From CAVSUZ01 sp963791885 (lineage in GTDB: Bacteria > Pseudomonadota > Alphaproteobacteria > Acetobacterales > Acetobacteraceae): a DNA stretch of 64,000 nt. The position numbers were made by a program, and so were the translations under genes. The notes under the pieces are model-generated. The model saw only the letters and a program-made list of their open reading frames with translations. It searched no databases and was not told where the DNA came from. Position 1 is the stretch's first letter, and each line of letters starts with the position of its first letter. The stretch lies in NCBI GenBank assembly GCA_963791885.1, contig CAWBUL010000006.1, positions 248,001 to 312,000 on the forward strand, read 5' to 3'. Of this stretch, positions 55,222 to 63,495 are shown in pieces.

Positions 55222-55847
55222 TCGCCCGCAGCATGGGATTGGCAGCTGCGTGTCTCGGCGCCGTTGTCATCGCCTTGATCGCCCCGGAAACGGCCCATGC
55301 AGCTGCCAGTCTCGGAACACTCGATCAGATGTTGCAGCAGTTCCAGACACAATCAAATGGCTGGGGCGCGTCGCTGCGCAGCCTTGCTCTCAACAGCTTC
55401 TACATCTTGGCGGTGATTGACATTGCGGTAGCAGCGGTTGGTTGGGCCTTCCGTGGCGGCGATCTCGGAGATTTTCTAGGATCGCTTGTGGGCGAGATTA
55501 TGTTTCTCGGCATTTTCCTGGCATTGCTGGAAAACTCCGTATCCTGGTCACAGGACATTATCACCAGTTTCCGCCAAGGCGCGGCATCCACAGGGGCTTC
55601 TGCCGTTACGCCAAGCGCCGTCTTCGCGGCAGGGGTGAGTGTCGCAAAGGAAGTGATGGACGTGTCGATCCTATTTCACCCGATCGACTTCGTCGCCTTT
55701 ATGATTGCCGCAATTGTCATTGTGATCTGCTTCGCAGGGGTCGCCGCGACGATGATCGTCACACTGGTCGAGAGCTACCTTGTCATTCAGGCCGGCGTGC
55801 TTCTGATGGCGTTCGGGGGGGCACGCTGGACCAAGGATGTGGCGCTA

Positions 55848-56985
55848 GTGCTCTGACTCATACGGACGATGCAGGCAATCTTTCGAGCTTGGCAAGGATT
55901 GAGGCGGTGGCTGCGGTCCAGACGAATGGGCGTGGTTCTGCATTTCGCTCAGCGAGGTAAGTCTTAATGGCAGCCTGCAGGCTGACGAGGGAGTGGAAGC
56001 TGCCGCGCCGGATGCGTTGTCGGGTAAGAGCGGAGAAGAAGGTCTCCACCGCGTTCAGCCATGACCCGGAGGTTGGCGTGAAGTGGAAGGTCCATCGGTC
56101 ATGGCGTGCCAGCCAGGCCTGTACCTTTCGGTGCCGGTGGGTGGCGTAGTTGTCGACGACCGCATGGACCAACTTGCCGGACGGCACCTCGCGTTCGACG
56201 GCATTGAGGAAGCGGATGAACTCCTCGTGCCGGTGTCGCTGCATGCAGCGACCGATCACCGTACCCTTCAGCACGTTCAATGCGGCGAACAACGTCGTCG
56301 TTCCATGGCGTTTGTAGTCGTGGGTCATGGTGCCGCAGCGGCCGGGTTTCAGCGGCAGTCCAGGCTGGGTACGGTCGAGCGCCTGGATTTGGCTCTTTTC
56401 GTCGATCGACAGCACCACCGCATGGGCGGGCGGATCGAGATAAAGGCCGATGATATCCGCCATTTTCTCAGCGAACTGCGGATCACGCGAGCGCTTGAAG
56501 CTGCGCACGCGGTGCGGCTGGAGTTGGTGCGCCGCCCAGATGCGCTGCACCGAGCGCAGAGACATGGCGGTGGCGTTTGCCATGGCTCGCCCGGTCCAAT
56601 ACGTGGTCCCAGGGGGCGGCTCGCCACACGTGAGCGCCACGACGTGCGCCACTTTATCGGCCGGGATCGGTCGTTTGCCGGGCTTGCGCGTCTTGTCACG
56701 CAGCAACCCGTCGGGACCTTCCTCGACAAAACGCTGCTGCCAGCGCCAGACCATGGGGCGGCTGACGCTGATCTCTTTCGCCACATGTTGCACCGGCCGA
56801 CCACTGGCCGAGGCCAGAACAACTCGGGCTCGCTCGATGTATTTGCCCGCTCGGTTGCGATCCGATGCTATTGCCTTAAGCCGCTTCCTGTCTGCCGCGC
56901 TCAACAACACGCATACTGTCTGTGCCATGCTCACAGAATCGCATGGCAACCGCATGTTGTGAATCGATAGAATGCGTCAGAGCAC
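55848..56985 (-). mobile_element. IS630-family insertion sequence in trbL (first)
   Basis: An element of 1138 bp. The ends GTGCTCTGAC and GTCAGAGCAC are perfect inverted repeats, flanked by TA on both sides (55846-55847, 56986-56987). The transposase frame fills nearly the whole element. The right TA is shared with the next element. Confidence 0.88.
55858..56928 (-). CDS. IS630-family transposase
   Basis: A DDE transposase of 356 residues in one intact frame. N-terminal helix-turn-helix: SDRNRAGKYIERARVVLASA, then QHVAKEISVSRPMVWRWQQR. Catalytic motifs: AVVLSIDEKSQIQALD (first Asp), LVHAVVDNYATHRHRKVQAW (second Asp) and TSGSWLNAVETFFSALT (Glu). The ATG at MAQTVCVLLSAADRKRL is a better start than the upstream one. 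Looks complete, so it may still be mobile. Confidence 0.93.
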   Translation of the reverse strand: MAQTVCVLLSAADRKRLKAIASDRNRAGKYIERARVVLASASGRPVQHVAKEISVSRPMVWRWQQRFVEEGPDGLLRDKTRKPGKRPIPADKVAHVVALTCGEPPPGTTYWTGRAMANATAMSLRSVQRIWAAHQLQPHRVRSFKRSRDPQFAEKMADIIGLYLDPPAHAVVLSIDEKSQIQALDRTQPGLPLKPGRCGTMTHDYKRHGTTTLFAALNVLKGTVIGRCMQRHRHEEFIRFLNAVEREVPSGKLVHAVVDNYATHRHRKVQAWLARHDRWTFHFTPTSGSWLNAVETFFSALTRQRIRRGSFHSLVSLQAAIKTYLAERNAEPRPFVWTAATASILAKLERLPASSV

Positions 56986-56987
56986 TA

Positions 56988-58041
56988 GAGCAGAATCCTT
57001 TCATTCCGGTTCGTATCCTGTGGCTGTGAAGTAATTGGCGCATTCGGCTGGCGTGAACTTTTCGATGGTGCTGCCGATGACCTGCCATAGATCGGGGATC
57101 GTCCGCGCTGCGGCTTTTCTCAGGAAGGCCTTGAGCTTTGCGAACGCCTTCTCGATCGGGTTGAAGTCGGGCGAGTAGGGCGGCAGGTAGAGCAGCCTGG
57201 CGCTGGCGGCCTCGATCAGCATGCGTATGTCCGCGTGTTTGTGGGCGGGCAGATTGTCCATCACCACGATGTCGCCCGATTGCAGTGTGGGCGCGAGCAC
57301 GTGGCGGACGTAGGCGCGGAAGGCATCGGCATTCATCGGGCCATCGAGCACCATCGGTGCGGTCATGCCGGCAAGGCGCAGCGCACCGGTGAACGTGGTT
57401 GTCTTCCAGTGTCCGTGCGGCACGGGTGCACGGCAGCGCTGACCGCGCTTCGCCCGCCCGCGGAGCCGCGCCATCTTGGTGGTGGCACCGGTCTCGTCGA
57501 TGAAGACCAGGCGCTGCGGATCAAGATCAGGCTGCGCGTCGAACCAGGCTTGTCGCCGCACGCGCACGTCGGGCCTGTCCTGCTCGCAGGCGTGCGCGGT
57601 TTTTTTTGATGGTCATGGCGTGGCGATCCAGGAAGCGCCACACCGTGCTGGGGGCGACGTGCAATCCATGGTCCCGACGAAGCATCTCCGCCAACTCCAC
57701 CAGTGTCATGTCGACCTGGGCGGCCACGGCACCAAGGATCACGTCACGGTAAGCCTCGATGCGGTGCGAGCGCAGGTCACCCCCCTTGGGCCGCGCCTGG
57801 ATGCTGCCGCTGGCACGGAATGCCCGCACCCAGCGGATCGCGGTCGCAACGCCGATCCCGAACCGTTCAGCCGCCGCACGCCGCGACAGCCCCGCCTCAA
57901 CCGCCGCAATCACCCGCGAGCGAAGATCGTCCGACAGCGTCCGTGCCATGCATGCTGGCCTCCTCCCAGCAGACATGGTGAATCAGATCGCCACCGCGTC
58001 TGGGAAGAACTCTCGCGAATCGGTTCGGTCGGGTTCTGCTC
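56988..58041 (-). mobile_element. IS630-family insertion sequence in trbL (second)
   Basis: An element of 1054 bp. The ends GAGCAGAA-CC and, inverted, GG-TTCTGCTC match over about ten bases. TA flanks both sides (56986-56987 and 58042-58043). It encodes a different IS630 transposase from its neighbour, in two frames. Confidence 0.85.
57001..57949 (-). CDS. IS630-family transposase with A8 slippage site
   Basis: The first frame has the helix-turn-helix MARTLSDDLRSRVIAAVEAG, LSRRAAAERFGIGVATAIRW and ends in RHAMTIKKNRA. The second frame carries the catalytic domain: LVFIDETGATTKMARLRGRA (first Asp), GDIVVMDNLPAHKHADIR (second Asp) and PPYSPDFNPIEKAFAKLKAF (Glu). They meet at eight A (eight T on the plus strand, 57600-57607), where the relatives continue IKK(K)TAHA-EQDRPDV. 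A shift of one base there (+1, or slippage by polymerase) would join them, since TAHACEQDRPDVRVRRQ follows. Either a working slippage site or a one-base mutation. Confidence 0.88.
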
Positions 58042-58626
58042 TAGCGACGATTAAGTACGCTGTCGCCGTCGGGGCAAAGCTGATGATTCTCCAATTCATT
58101 GCCTCTCTCGGAACGCAGTTTGCAACCCAATGGGCGACCGGATTTAACGCCGACAACAGCACGCCAGTGCTGGTCGTTATCGGCTGCGCTATTATCCTGT
58201 TCGCGGTTGCGAAAGTCGTACCCGAGACGTTCATGCGCCTCGTCGGGGGTGCCAGCCTCGCAAGCGGGTCCGCCCTGATTGCAGCAGCCGGGATGGTGGG
58301 AGGCAGTGCGGCATCAGTCGCGCTCGGGGGTGCCGGTTATGGCGCTGCTGCTATCAATGCGGCTCGCCTCGCAGGTTCGCAGATGGCGGCAAAGGAAGAC
58401 GCCGAGAAAGTGGCACTCGGCTCCGGTAGCTCGGCACCCGAGCGGTCGCGAATCGTGCGAGCTGCAGCGATGACCGGGTATGCTGGAGCCAATCTCGCCA
58501 ATGCCGTTAGCAGTGACGTAGGCGATCGATTGAGCGGCCGGATGCACGGTGGCCGAGCGTCGTGGCGTGTCGCGTCGAACCTTGCGCAGCAGAACGCCCA
58601 ACGTGGCGGTAGCAAAGGGTCCTGAG

Positions 58627-59307
58627 GTGAATTTCGTCAGTAAACCTGAAGAACCGGCGTCGCCGTCGGCGATCTACATCGCCGCTCGCCGCGAATGGAA
58701 TGAACGCTACGGCGACTACATCGCGCAGGCGCGTAACTGGCGCACTGTCGCCCTCGCGGCGATCGGCGGCATGTGTGTCTCCGTCGCCGCAATCGCCTGG
58801 ATGGGTGTGCATAGCCGGGTCGAACCGTTCATTGTGGAGGTCAACAAGCTCGGTGACGCCCTGGCCGTCAGCCGGGCCGATGTTGCGCCTCCGATCCCGC
58901 AGGCGATCATTCGAGCCGACATCGCGCGGTGGATCACGGACGTCCGATCCGTCATCGCGGACAATATAGCCGAGCGACGCATGCTCCGTGAAGCCGCTGC
59001 GATGACCGATCAGAACGGCATCGCGCTGACGAAACTTCGGGATTACCTGGAAGCGAACAATCCCAGTACGCGCAGCGCGACCGAGGAAACCGGCGTTACT
59101 GTGCAATCGGTTCTCCCGGTCTCCGAGCGGACGTGGCGTGTCGAATGGGACGAAGACACACGCCGAGATGACGGTGCTCCGAACACCGTTGAGCACTGGA
59201 ACGCGATCATCACTATCAACATCAAGCCACCGGTGACCGATGAGCAGGTCCTGGCAAATCCCGCCGGGGTCTATGTCGAGTCGTTCTCGTGGGGGAAGCA
59301 TCCGTGA
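58627..59307 (+). CDS. trbF: Conjugal transfer protein TrbF (VirB8-like)
   Basis: A 226-residue bitopic inner-membrane protein. A short cytoplasmic tail (YIAARREWNERYGDYIAQAR) is followed by one membrane segment (TVALAAIGGMCVSVAAIAWM) and the periplasmic NTF2-like VirB8 domain (VEPFIVEVNKLGDALAVSRA, RWITDVRSVIADNIAERRML, WRVEWDEDTRRDDGAP). It links the inner and outer parts of the channel. GTG start, one base after the trbL stop; its end overlaps trbG by four bases. Confidence 0.93.
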   Translation: MNFVSKPEEPASPSAIYIAARREWNERYGDYIAQARNWRTVALAAIGGMCVSVAAIAWMGVHSRVEPFIVEVNKLGDALAVSRADVAPPIPQAIIRADIARWITDVRSVIADNIAERRMLREAAAMTDQNGIALTKLRDYLEANNPSTRSATEETGVTVQSVLPVSERTWRVEWDEDTRRDDGAPNTVEHWNAIITINIKPPVTDEQVLANPAGVYVESFSWGKHP

Positions 59308-60269
59308 CGAACCGAACCATAATGGCGGTTGTGCTCTGCGCGGCACCAACCCTCGGCTACGCACAGCAGGTGCCGGCAATTCAGCAGACCAGGGCTGATA
59401 TTCCGCTGCCGAGCAGCGATGCCGCCGGCGGCTCGGCAAGTGTCACCGTGCCGGCGGGTCTGCCGCCACCGGTGCATATCCTGGCCCCCTCGGCGCCTTT
59501 GACCCCGAAAGAACGCTCGGGCGTAGCCCAGGCGAGGCACTGGGCCGCCCGGGCGATCATGCCTCGCCCAGATGAAGATGGCGTCGTGCGCTTTCTCTAC
59601 GGCGCAACGATGCCTTCTGTGGTGTGCGCGCCGCTGCATGTCTGCGATTTGGCACTGCAGCCCGGTGAGGTCGTGAACAACATCGATATCGGCGACAAGG
59701 CGCGATGGAGCATCACTCCTGGTTTGTCGGGCGGCGGCTCGGACCTTGTGACTCACGTCATGATCAAGCCATACGATGCCGGACTTTCCACCAATCTGAT
59801 CATCCTGACAAACCGACGGACCTATTCGATCAAGCTTGTGTCGGAGCAGAGCGCGTGGATGCCACTGGTCGGCTTCAACTACCCTAATGATGCCACAAGG
59901 CAGTGGGCATCCTATCGGCAGACCGTGTCAGCCTTCGTCGGGACCGTCACCAGCCCAACGGTAGATGCGAACGTGCAGTTTTACTGCGTGCGGCCTGATG
60001 GCGCGCCGCCGAGCTGGATTCCGACACGTGCCTATACCGACGGCCGGAAGACCGTCATCGAGTTCCCCCCGGCCTTTGGCTACTCGGCTGAGCCAGCACT
60101 CGTCGCTCTGGCCGGCGGCGGCCTGTTCAACGGGCCAACGAAGCAGGTCGTGAGCTACCGGCAATCCGGCGACAGCTATGTGGTCGATAGTGTGCTCGAT
60201 CGCGCGGAGCTTGTCTCCGGAGTCGGCGGAGACCAGCAGAGCGTCACCCTCCGCAGGGGATGTAATTGA
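59304..60269 (+). CDS. trbG: Conjugal transfer protein TrbG (VirB9-like)
   Basis: A 321-residue periplasmic/outer-membrane core protein. Signal peptide: RTIMAVVLCAAPTLGYAQ. The mature part has FLYGATMPSVVCAPLHVCDL (the typical VirB9 N-lobe with ALQPGE), THVMIKPYDAGLSTNLIILT and NRRTYSIKLVSEQS, then the C-lobe with VIEFPPAFGYSAEPALVALA. With TrbH and TrbI it forms the outer core ring. A GTG start overlapping trbF is used. Confidence 0.93.
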   Translation: MTNRTIMAVVLCAAPTLGYAQQVPAIQQTRADIPLPSSDAAGGSASVTVPAGLPPPVHILAPSAPLTPKERSGVAQARHWAARAIMPRPDEDGVVRFLYGATMPSVVCAPLHVCDLALQPGEVVNNIDIGDKARWSITPGLSGGGSDLVTHVMIKPYDAGLSTNLIILTNRRTYSIKLVSEQSAWMPLVGFNYPNDATRQWASYRQTVSAFVGTVTSPTVDANVQFYCVRPDGAPPSWIPTRAYTDGRKTVIEFPPAFGYSAEPALVALAGGGLFNGPTKQVVSYRQSGDSYVVDSVLDRAELVSGVGGDQQSVTLRRGCN

Positions 60270-60706
60270 TGCGCGTGCTTTGTACCCTGGGGCTCCTTGC
60301 GGCACTCGGTGCTTGCGCCACGGGGGGCCTGCAGGCGTCCTACGTGACCCCTCTATCCTCCGACAGCGATGCGGATGTCGTAGCCGGCGACATTGCGGCA
60401 TTCGTCGCTGACCAGATGCCGGCCGGGACTGCCAAGATTGTCGTGTATCCGGCACCCGGCAACGACACCTTGGTGCCGAAGCTGCTGCCCGCGCTACAAG
60501 CACAAGGCCTCGTCGTTGAGGCCGGGAAGAATGCCTCGGCCCCCGATGTGTACCAGCTCCGTTATCAGGTCGATCCGCTCGAGCAAGGCGAACTGGTGCG
60601 GATTGAGCTCGATCGAAGCACTGCTGCGCAACTTCTGACACGTGACTCGGCCGGTTCGCTTGAGCCGTCAGGGCCGTTCACTCTCGGCATGGTGGCTTCT
60701 GAGTGA
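60269..60706 (+). CDS. trbH: Conjugal transfer lipoprotein TrbH (VirB7-like position)
   Basis: A 145-residue lipoprotein with the lipobox LLAALGACATGG. The body (VVAGDIAAFVADQMPAGTAK; PGNDTLVPKLLPALQAQGLV; VDPLEQGELVRIELDRSTAA) matches the TrbH layout in trb clusters, and it lies between trbG and trbI as usual. It stabilises the outer-membrane complex. Start ATG overlaps the trbG stop (TGATG). Confidence 0.85.
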   Translation: MRVLCTLGLLAALGACATGGLQASYVTPLSSDSDADVVAGDIAAFVADQMPAGTAKIVVYPAPGNDTLVPKLLPALQAQGLVVEAGKNASAPDVYQLRYQVDPLEQGELVRIELDRSTAAQLLTRDSAGSLEPSGPFTLGMVASE

Positions 60707-62047
60707 GCAACAATACCGATCTGTTGCAGCCGCCACCGAAAAGGGCACGTGGCGTCCGGCGGTTAAACAACTGGCCGACATGGATCGCCGGCGGCATGAT
60801 TGGCGTAGCGGTTGCTGCGACCGGCTGGAATTACGAGCACCGTGCCGCTCAGACCCAGAAAGTCATGGAGCAGGCGAACAAGGACCCGCTTCCCTCCGAC
60901 GGCACCAGCCTCGATAGCCTGATCCGGGATCACAACGTGCAGCCGGTGATCTATAGGGCCCCGCAACTCACTCCGACCCCGGCACCTGTTTTGCAGAAAC
61001 CAGAGCTGCAGGCGGCGCCAAACAGCCAGCCGGGGACCGATGCCGCCGAACAGGCACGGTGGCGGGCGTGGTTGGCCTATTACTCCAACCAAGCGCAAGT
61101 CGAGCAGGCCCGCTTTTCTGCCGAGAAAACGGCACTCGCCGCAGACACCGCGATCGGAAATGGCCAGGCAGGAACTGACCCCGCTGTTTCGGGCGGAGCT
61201 TCTGGCGCGGCAGTCGGGATCGCGTCGGCGCCCGCGCTCATACCGCCCTCAGGGTATGGAGCGGTGTTTCCGTCCGGCGTTGCGAGTGTGCCAGCTGGCC
61301 TCGGCTATTCCCCTGCGGTCCCTGATGTCTCCGGTGCGCGGGAGAAGCAGGCGTTTATGACGCAGGCCGGCGATACGAGCGGCGCCAGTGATACGCTGAT
61401 GGCTCGGGTGCGCGATCCGATTTCTCCCTACCTGATCACGGCCGGCGATTTCATCAACTGCGTCTCCATGGGCGGGGAGAACAGCGACGCGCCGGGTATG
61501 TTTGTCGGCCGTGTGACGAACAACGTTTATGACAGCGCAACCGGCCATTATCTCTTGATCCCACAGGGATCGAAGGTGGTCGGCGTTTACGACAACGTGG
61601 TCTCGCAGGGGCAGACCCGGATACCGACCGCGATCACCCGCATCATTTTTCCCGACAGCGAGTTCGATCGACCTGGGTTCGATGTCGGCCGCGGATCAAA
61701 GTGGGTTTGCCGGGCTGCATGACGAGGTCAACACCCATTGGTGGGCCAAGTTCGGGAACGGGCTGATCCTTGGCATTGCCGGCGCTGGAGTGCAGCTCAG
61801 CCAAGGGACCGGCTACAATGACACCAACGGCTACGACGCGCGTCAGATCGCCGCCGCGTCGCTCGGCCAGCAGTTCGCAGAACTTGGAGCGGAGACGGCG
61901 CGATCGGGCCTGACGATCCCGAATACGCTCATCGTCCGCCCGGGTTATCGATTCACGATCCAGATCACGAAGGACATCGTGCTGCGGCCTTATGTGGACG
62001 AGCGCACGCCGGGAGCTTCCATCAGCCTCGGGCCTGTCGTGCAATGA
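60703..62047 (+). pseudogene. trbI: Conjugal transfer protein TrbI (VirB10-like), frameshifted by a 4-bp duplication
   Basis: An inner-membrane-anchored core protein: a cytoplasmic start, one membrane segment (WIAGGMIGVAVAATGWNYEH), a Pro-rich linker and the C-terminal beta-barrel domain, beginning DTLMARVRDPISPYLITAGD and YLLIPQGSKVVGVYDNVVSQ. At 61664-61671 TCGA occurs twice in tandem. With one copy the text reads DSEFDLGSMSAADQSGFAGL and continues in the second frame, HDEVNTHWWAKFGNGLILGI, to FTIQITKDIVLRPYV. The duplication therefore cuts off the last third, including the outer-membrane pore helices. Not a homopolymer, so probably a real mutation. Confidence 0.93.
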
Positions 62048-62565
62048 AAACGAGACAGATCGTCGTCATCGCATGCGCAACCACGATCGTTGGGATGGCC
62101 GCCGCGGCATGGTCCGGTGTTCGTCTGAATACGACGCCGTCCATGCCAGTCGGGTTATGGATGGTCACGGGGGGGTCCATGTCCCGTGACGCGTTCGTAA
62201 TCGCGTGCCTGAGCGGGCCCGAGGCGACCGAAGCTGAAGACCGAGGCTATCTCGGCCTCGGCAGTTGTCCCGGCCGTGTCGAACCGGTGGTCAAGCCGGT
62301 CGCCGCCGTCGCCGGCGACGTCGTCACCGTGACGCCGAAGGGCATCAGTGTGAACGGCTTGGCGCTCTCTCGTACTGCGCCGCTCGCAAAAGACGGCTCG
62401 GGCCGATTACTGCAAGCCGTTCCGGCGGGTACGTATCGAGTTGCGCCCGGTACTGTTTGGCTCCTCTCGGGCCACGATCCACGCAGCTTTGATAGCCGGT
62501 ATTTTGGCCCGGTCCCCATCGCGGCGATCCGCGCTGGAGTGAAGCCCCTGGTGACCTTCCGGTGA
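62044..62565 (+). CDS. traF: Conjugative transfer signal peptidase TraF (S26 family)
   Basis: A 173-residue membrane protease that processes pilin (TrbC) and may cyclise it. N-terminal membrane segment: IVVIACATTIVGMAAAAW. Catalytic Ser is in LNTTPSMPVGLWMV and the second conserved region VEPVVKPVAAVAGDVVTVTP carries the Lys. The conserved end LLSGHDPRSFDSRYFGPVPI fits S26 peptidases. Starts on the trbI stop (ATGA). Confidence 0.92.
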   Translation: MKTRQIVVIACATTIVGMAAAAWSGVRLNTTPSMPVGLWMVTGGSMSRDAFVIACLSGPEATEAEDRGYLGLGSCPGRVEPVVKPVAAVAGDVVTVTPKGISVNGLALSRTAPLAKDGSGRLLQAVPAGTYRVAPGTVWLLSGHDPRSFDSRYFGPVPIAAIRAGVKPLVTFR

Positions 62566-63125
62566 TCGCCGCTGCTCTCCTCGCCTGCGCCGCCAACGTT
62601 GCGCCGATCACTCTGCAAGCCGTGATCGAAGTCGAAAGCGGCGGTAATCCACTCGCCCTGCATGTCAATGGGATCGAGGCGCAACCGGTCGCCTCGGACG
62701 TGGCGCAGGCCGTGCAGCTGGCAGAGAGCTACATTGCGCACGGCTACAGCGTCGATCTCGGGCTGATGCAGGTGAACAGCCGGAACCTCCGAGCGCTGGG
62801 CGTCGGCGTATTCCAAGCGTTCAACCCCTGCACAAATATCAGTGCCGGCGCGACAATTCTATCCGCTGACTACGCCAATGCCTCGCGCTTGAGAGGGCCG
62901 GGGCAGGCTGCTCTTCGAGCGGCGCTCAGCGCGTACAACACTGGCGATTTCTATCGGGGTTTCGAGAACGGGTACGTCGCCCGTTACTATGGGGAATGGG
63001 CGTTCGTCTCCAGAGCAGTGGGCGCGCGCGCCCAGCGTCCGGCTGCAACAGCTATTCCCAATTCCTTCAAGGCGGCCACGTCGATCTACAGCAGAGTCAC
63101 GCTCAATGTTCGTATCGCCGATTAG
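62562..63125 (+). CDS. Lytic transglycosylase of the transfer system (TrbN/VirB1-like)
   Basis: A 187-residue peptidoglycan hydrolase that opens the wall for the channel. Hydrophobic start (MIAAALLACAANVAPIT), catalytic Glu in LQAVIEVESGGNPLALHVNG, then YSVDLGLMQVNSRNLRALGV and LSAYNTGDFYRGFENGYVAR. GTG start overlaps traF by four bases. Related by function to the transglycosylase at 20.4 kb, but longer and more typical of transfer operons. Confidence 0.9.
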   Translation: MIAAALLACAANVAPITLQAVIEVESGGNPLALHVNGIEAQPVASDVAQAVQLAESYIAHGYSVDLGLMQVNSRNLRALGVGVFQAFNPCTNISAGATILSADYANASRLRGPGQAALRAALSAYNTGDFYRGFENGYVARYYGEWAFVSRAVGARAQRPAATAIPNSFKAATSIYSRVTLNVRIAD

Positions 63126-63495
63126 TAGCCGGGCCAACAGCCTAACTCGGCTGCTCTTCATCATCCTAACCGGCACCCTCGCGATGATGATGATGGTCTT
63201 CGGACCTGTGCTGTGGCTGCTCACGATGCTTGCCGGTGGCGCTGCAGGTCTCGCGACGCTGGCCTGCGTCGCGGCGACCATCGGGGTGGCACTGGGTCTC
63301 TCGCCGCCGATCAATCTACTGGCATGGCTGTACGCGGCAGCCCTATTTGTTGCCGCGGTCGCGCTGCAGCTCCTTCGCCAGAAGATCGCCAACATCCCGC
63401 TGCGGATTGCCGAACAACGCGAGCGCCGTCAGCACGAGGCCGCAATGGAACGTCTAAGCGACTTGCGCTTGGCAAAGCCGAGCCAGGACGTCTGA
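63106..63495 (+). CDS. Hypothetical membrane protein of the trb operon
   Basis: A 129-residue protein with three hydrophobic segments (LTRLLFIILTGTLAMMMMVF, PVLWLLTMLAGGAAGLATL, INLLAWLYAAALFVAAVALQ) followed by a charged helix (QKIANIPLRIAEQRERRQHE). No family was recognised. Its ATG lies within the end of the transglycosylase gene and its stop precedes the coupling-protein start directly. Possibly an accessory inner-membrane protein for the coupling protein (inference). Confidence 0.65.
   Translation: MFVSPISSRANSLTRLLFIILTGTLAMMMMVFGPVLWLLTMLAGGAAGLATLACVAATIGVALGLSPPINLLAWLYAAALFVAAVALQLLRQKIANIPLRIAEQRERRQHEAAMERLSDLRLAKPSQDV

Larger units (their letters stand above)
55215..58625 (+). 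pseudogene. trbL: Conjugal transfer membrane protein TrbL (VirB6-like), interrupted by two IS630 elements
   Basis: The 5' part (211 codons) begins MVIARSMGLAAACLGAVVIA and has several membrane segments up to FGGARWTKDVAL. Two adjacent insertions then follow. Coding resumes with ATIKYAVAVGAKLMILQFIA and ends QQNAQRGGSKGS. Removing 55848-58043 restores GTGGCGCTAGCGACGATT, which reads VALATI without gap and gives about 404 residues, the usual TrbL length. TrbL is a polytopic inner-membrane core protein, and without it the channel should not assemble. With the insertion, translation ends at a TGA nine bases into the first element. Confidence 0.93.
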
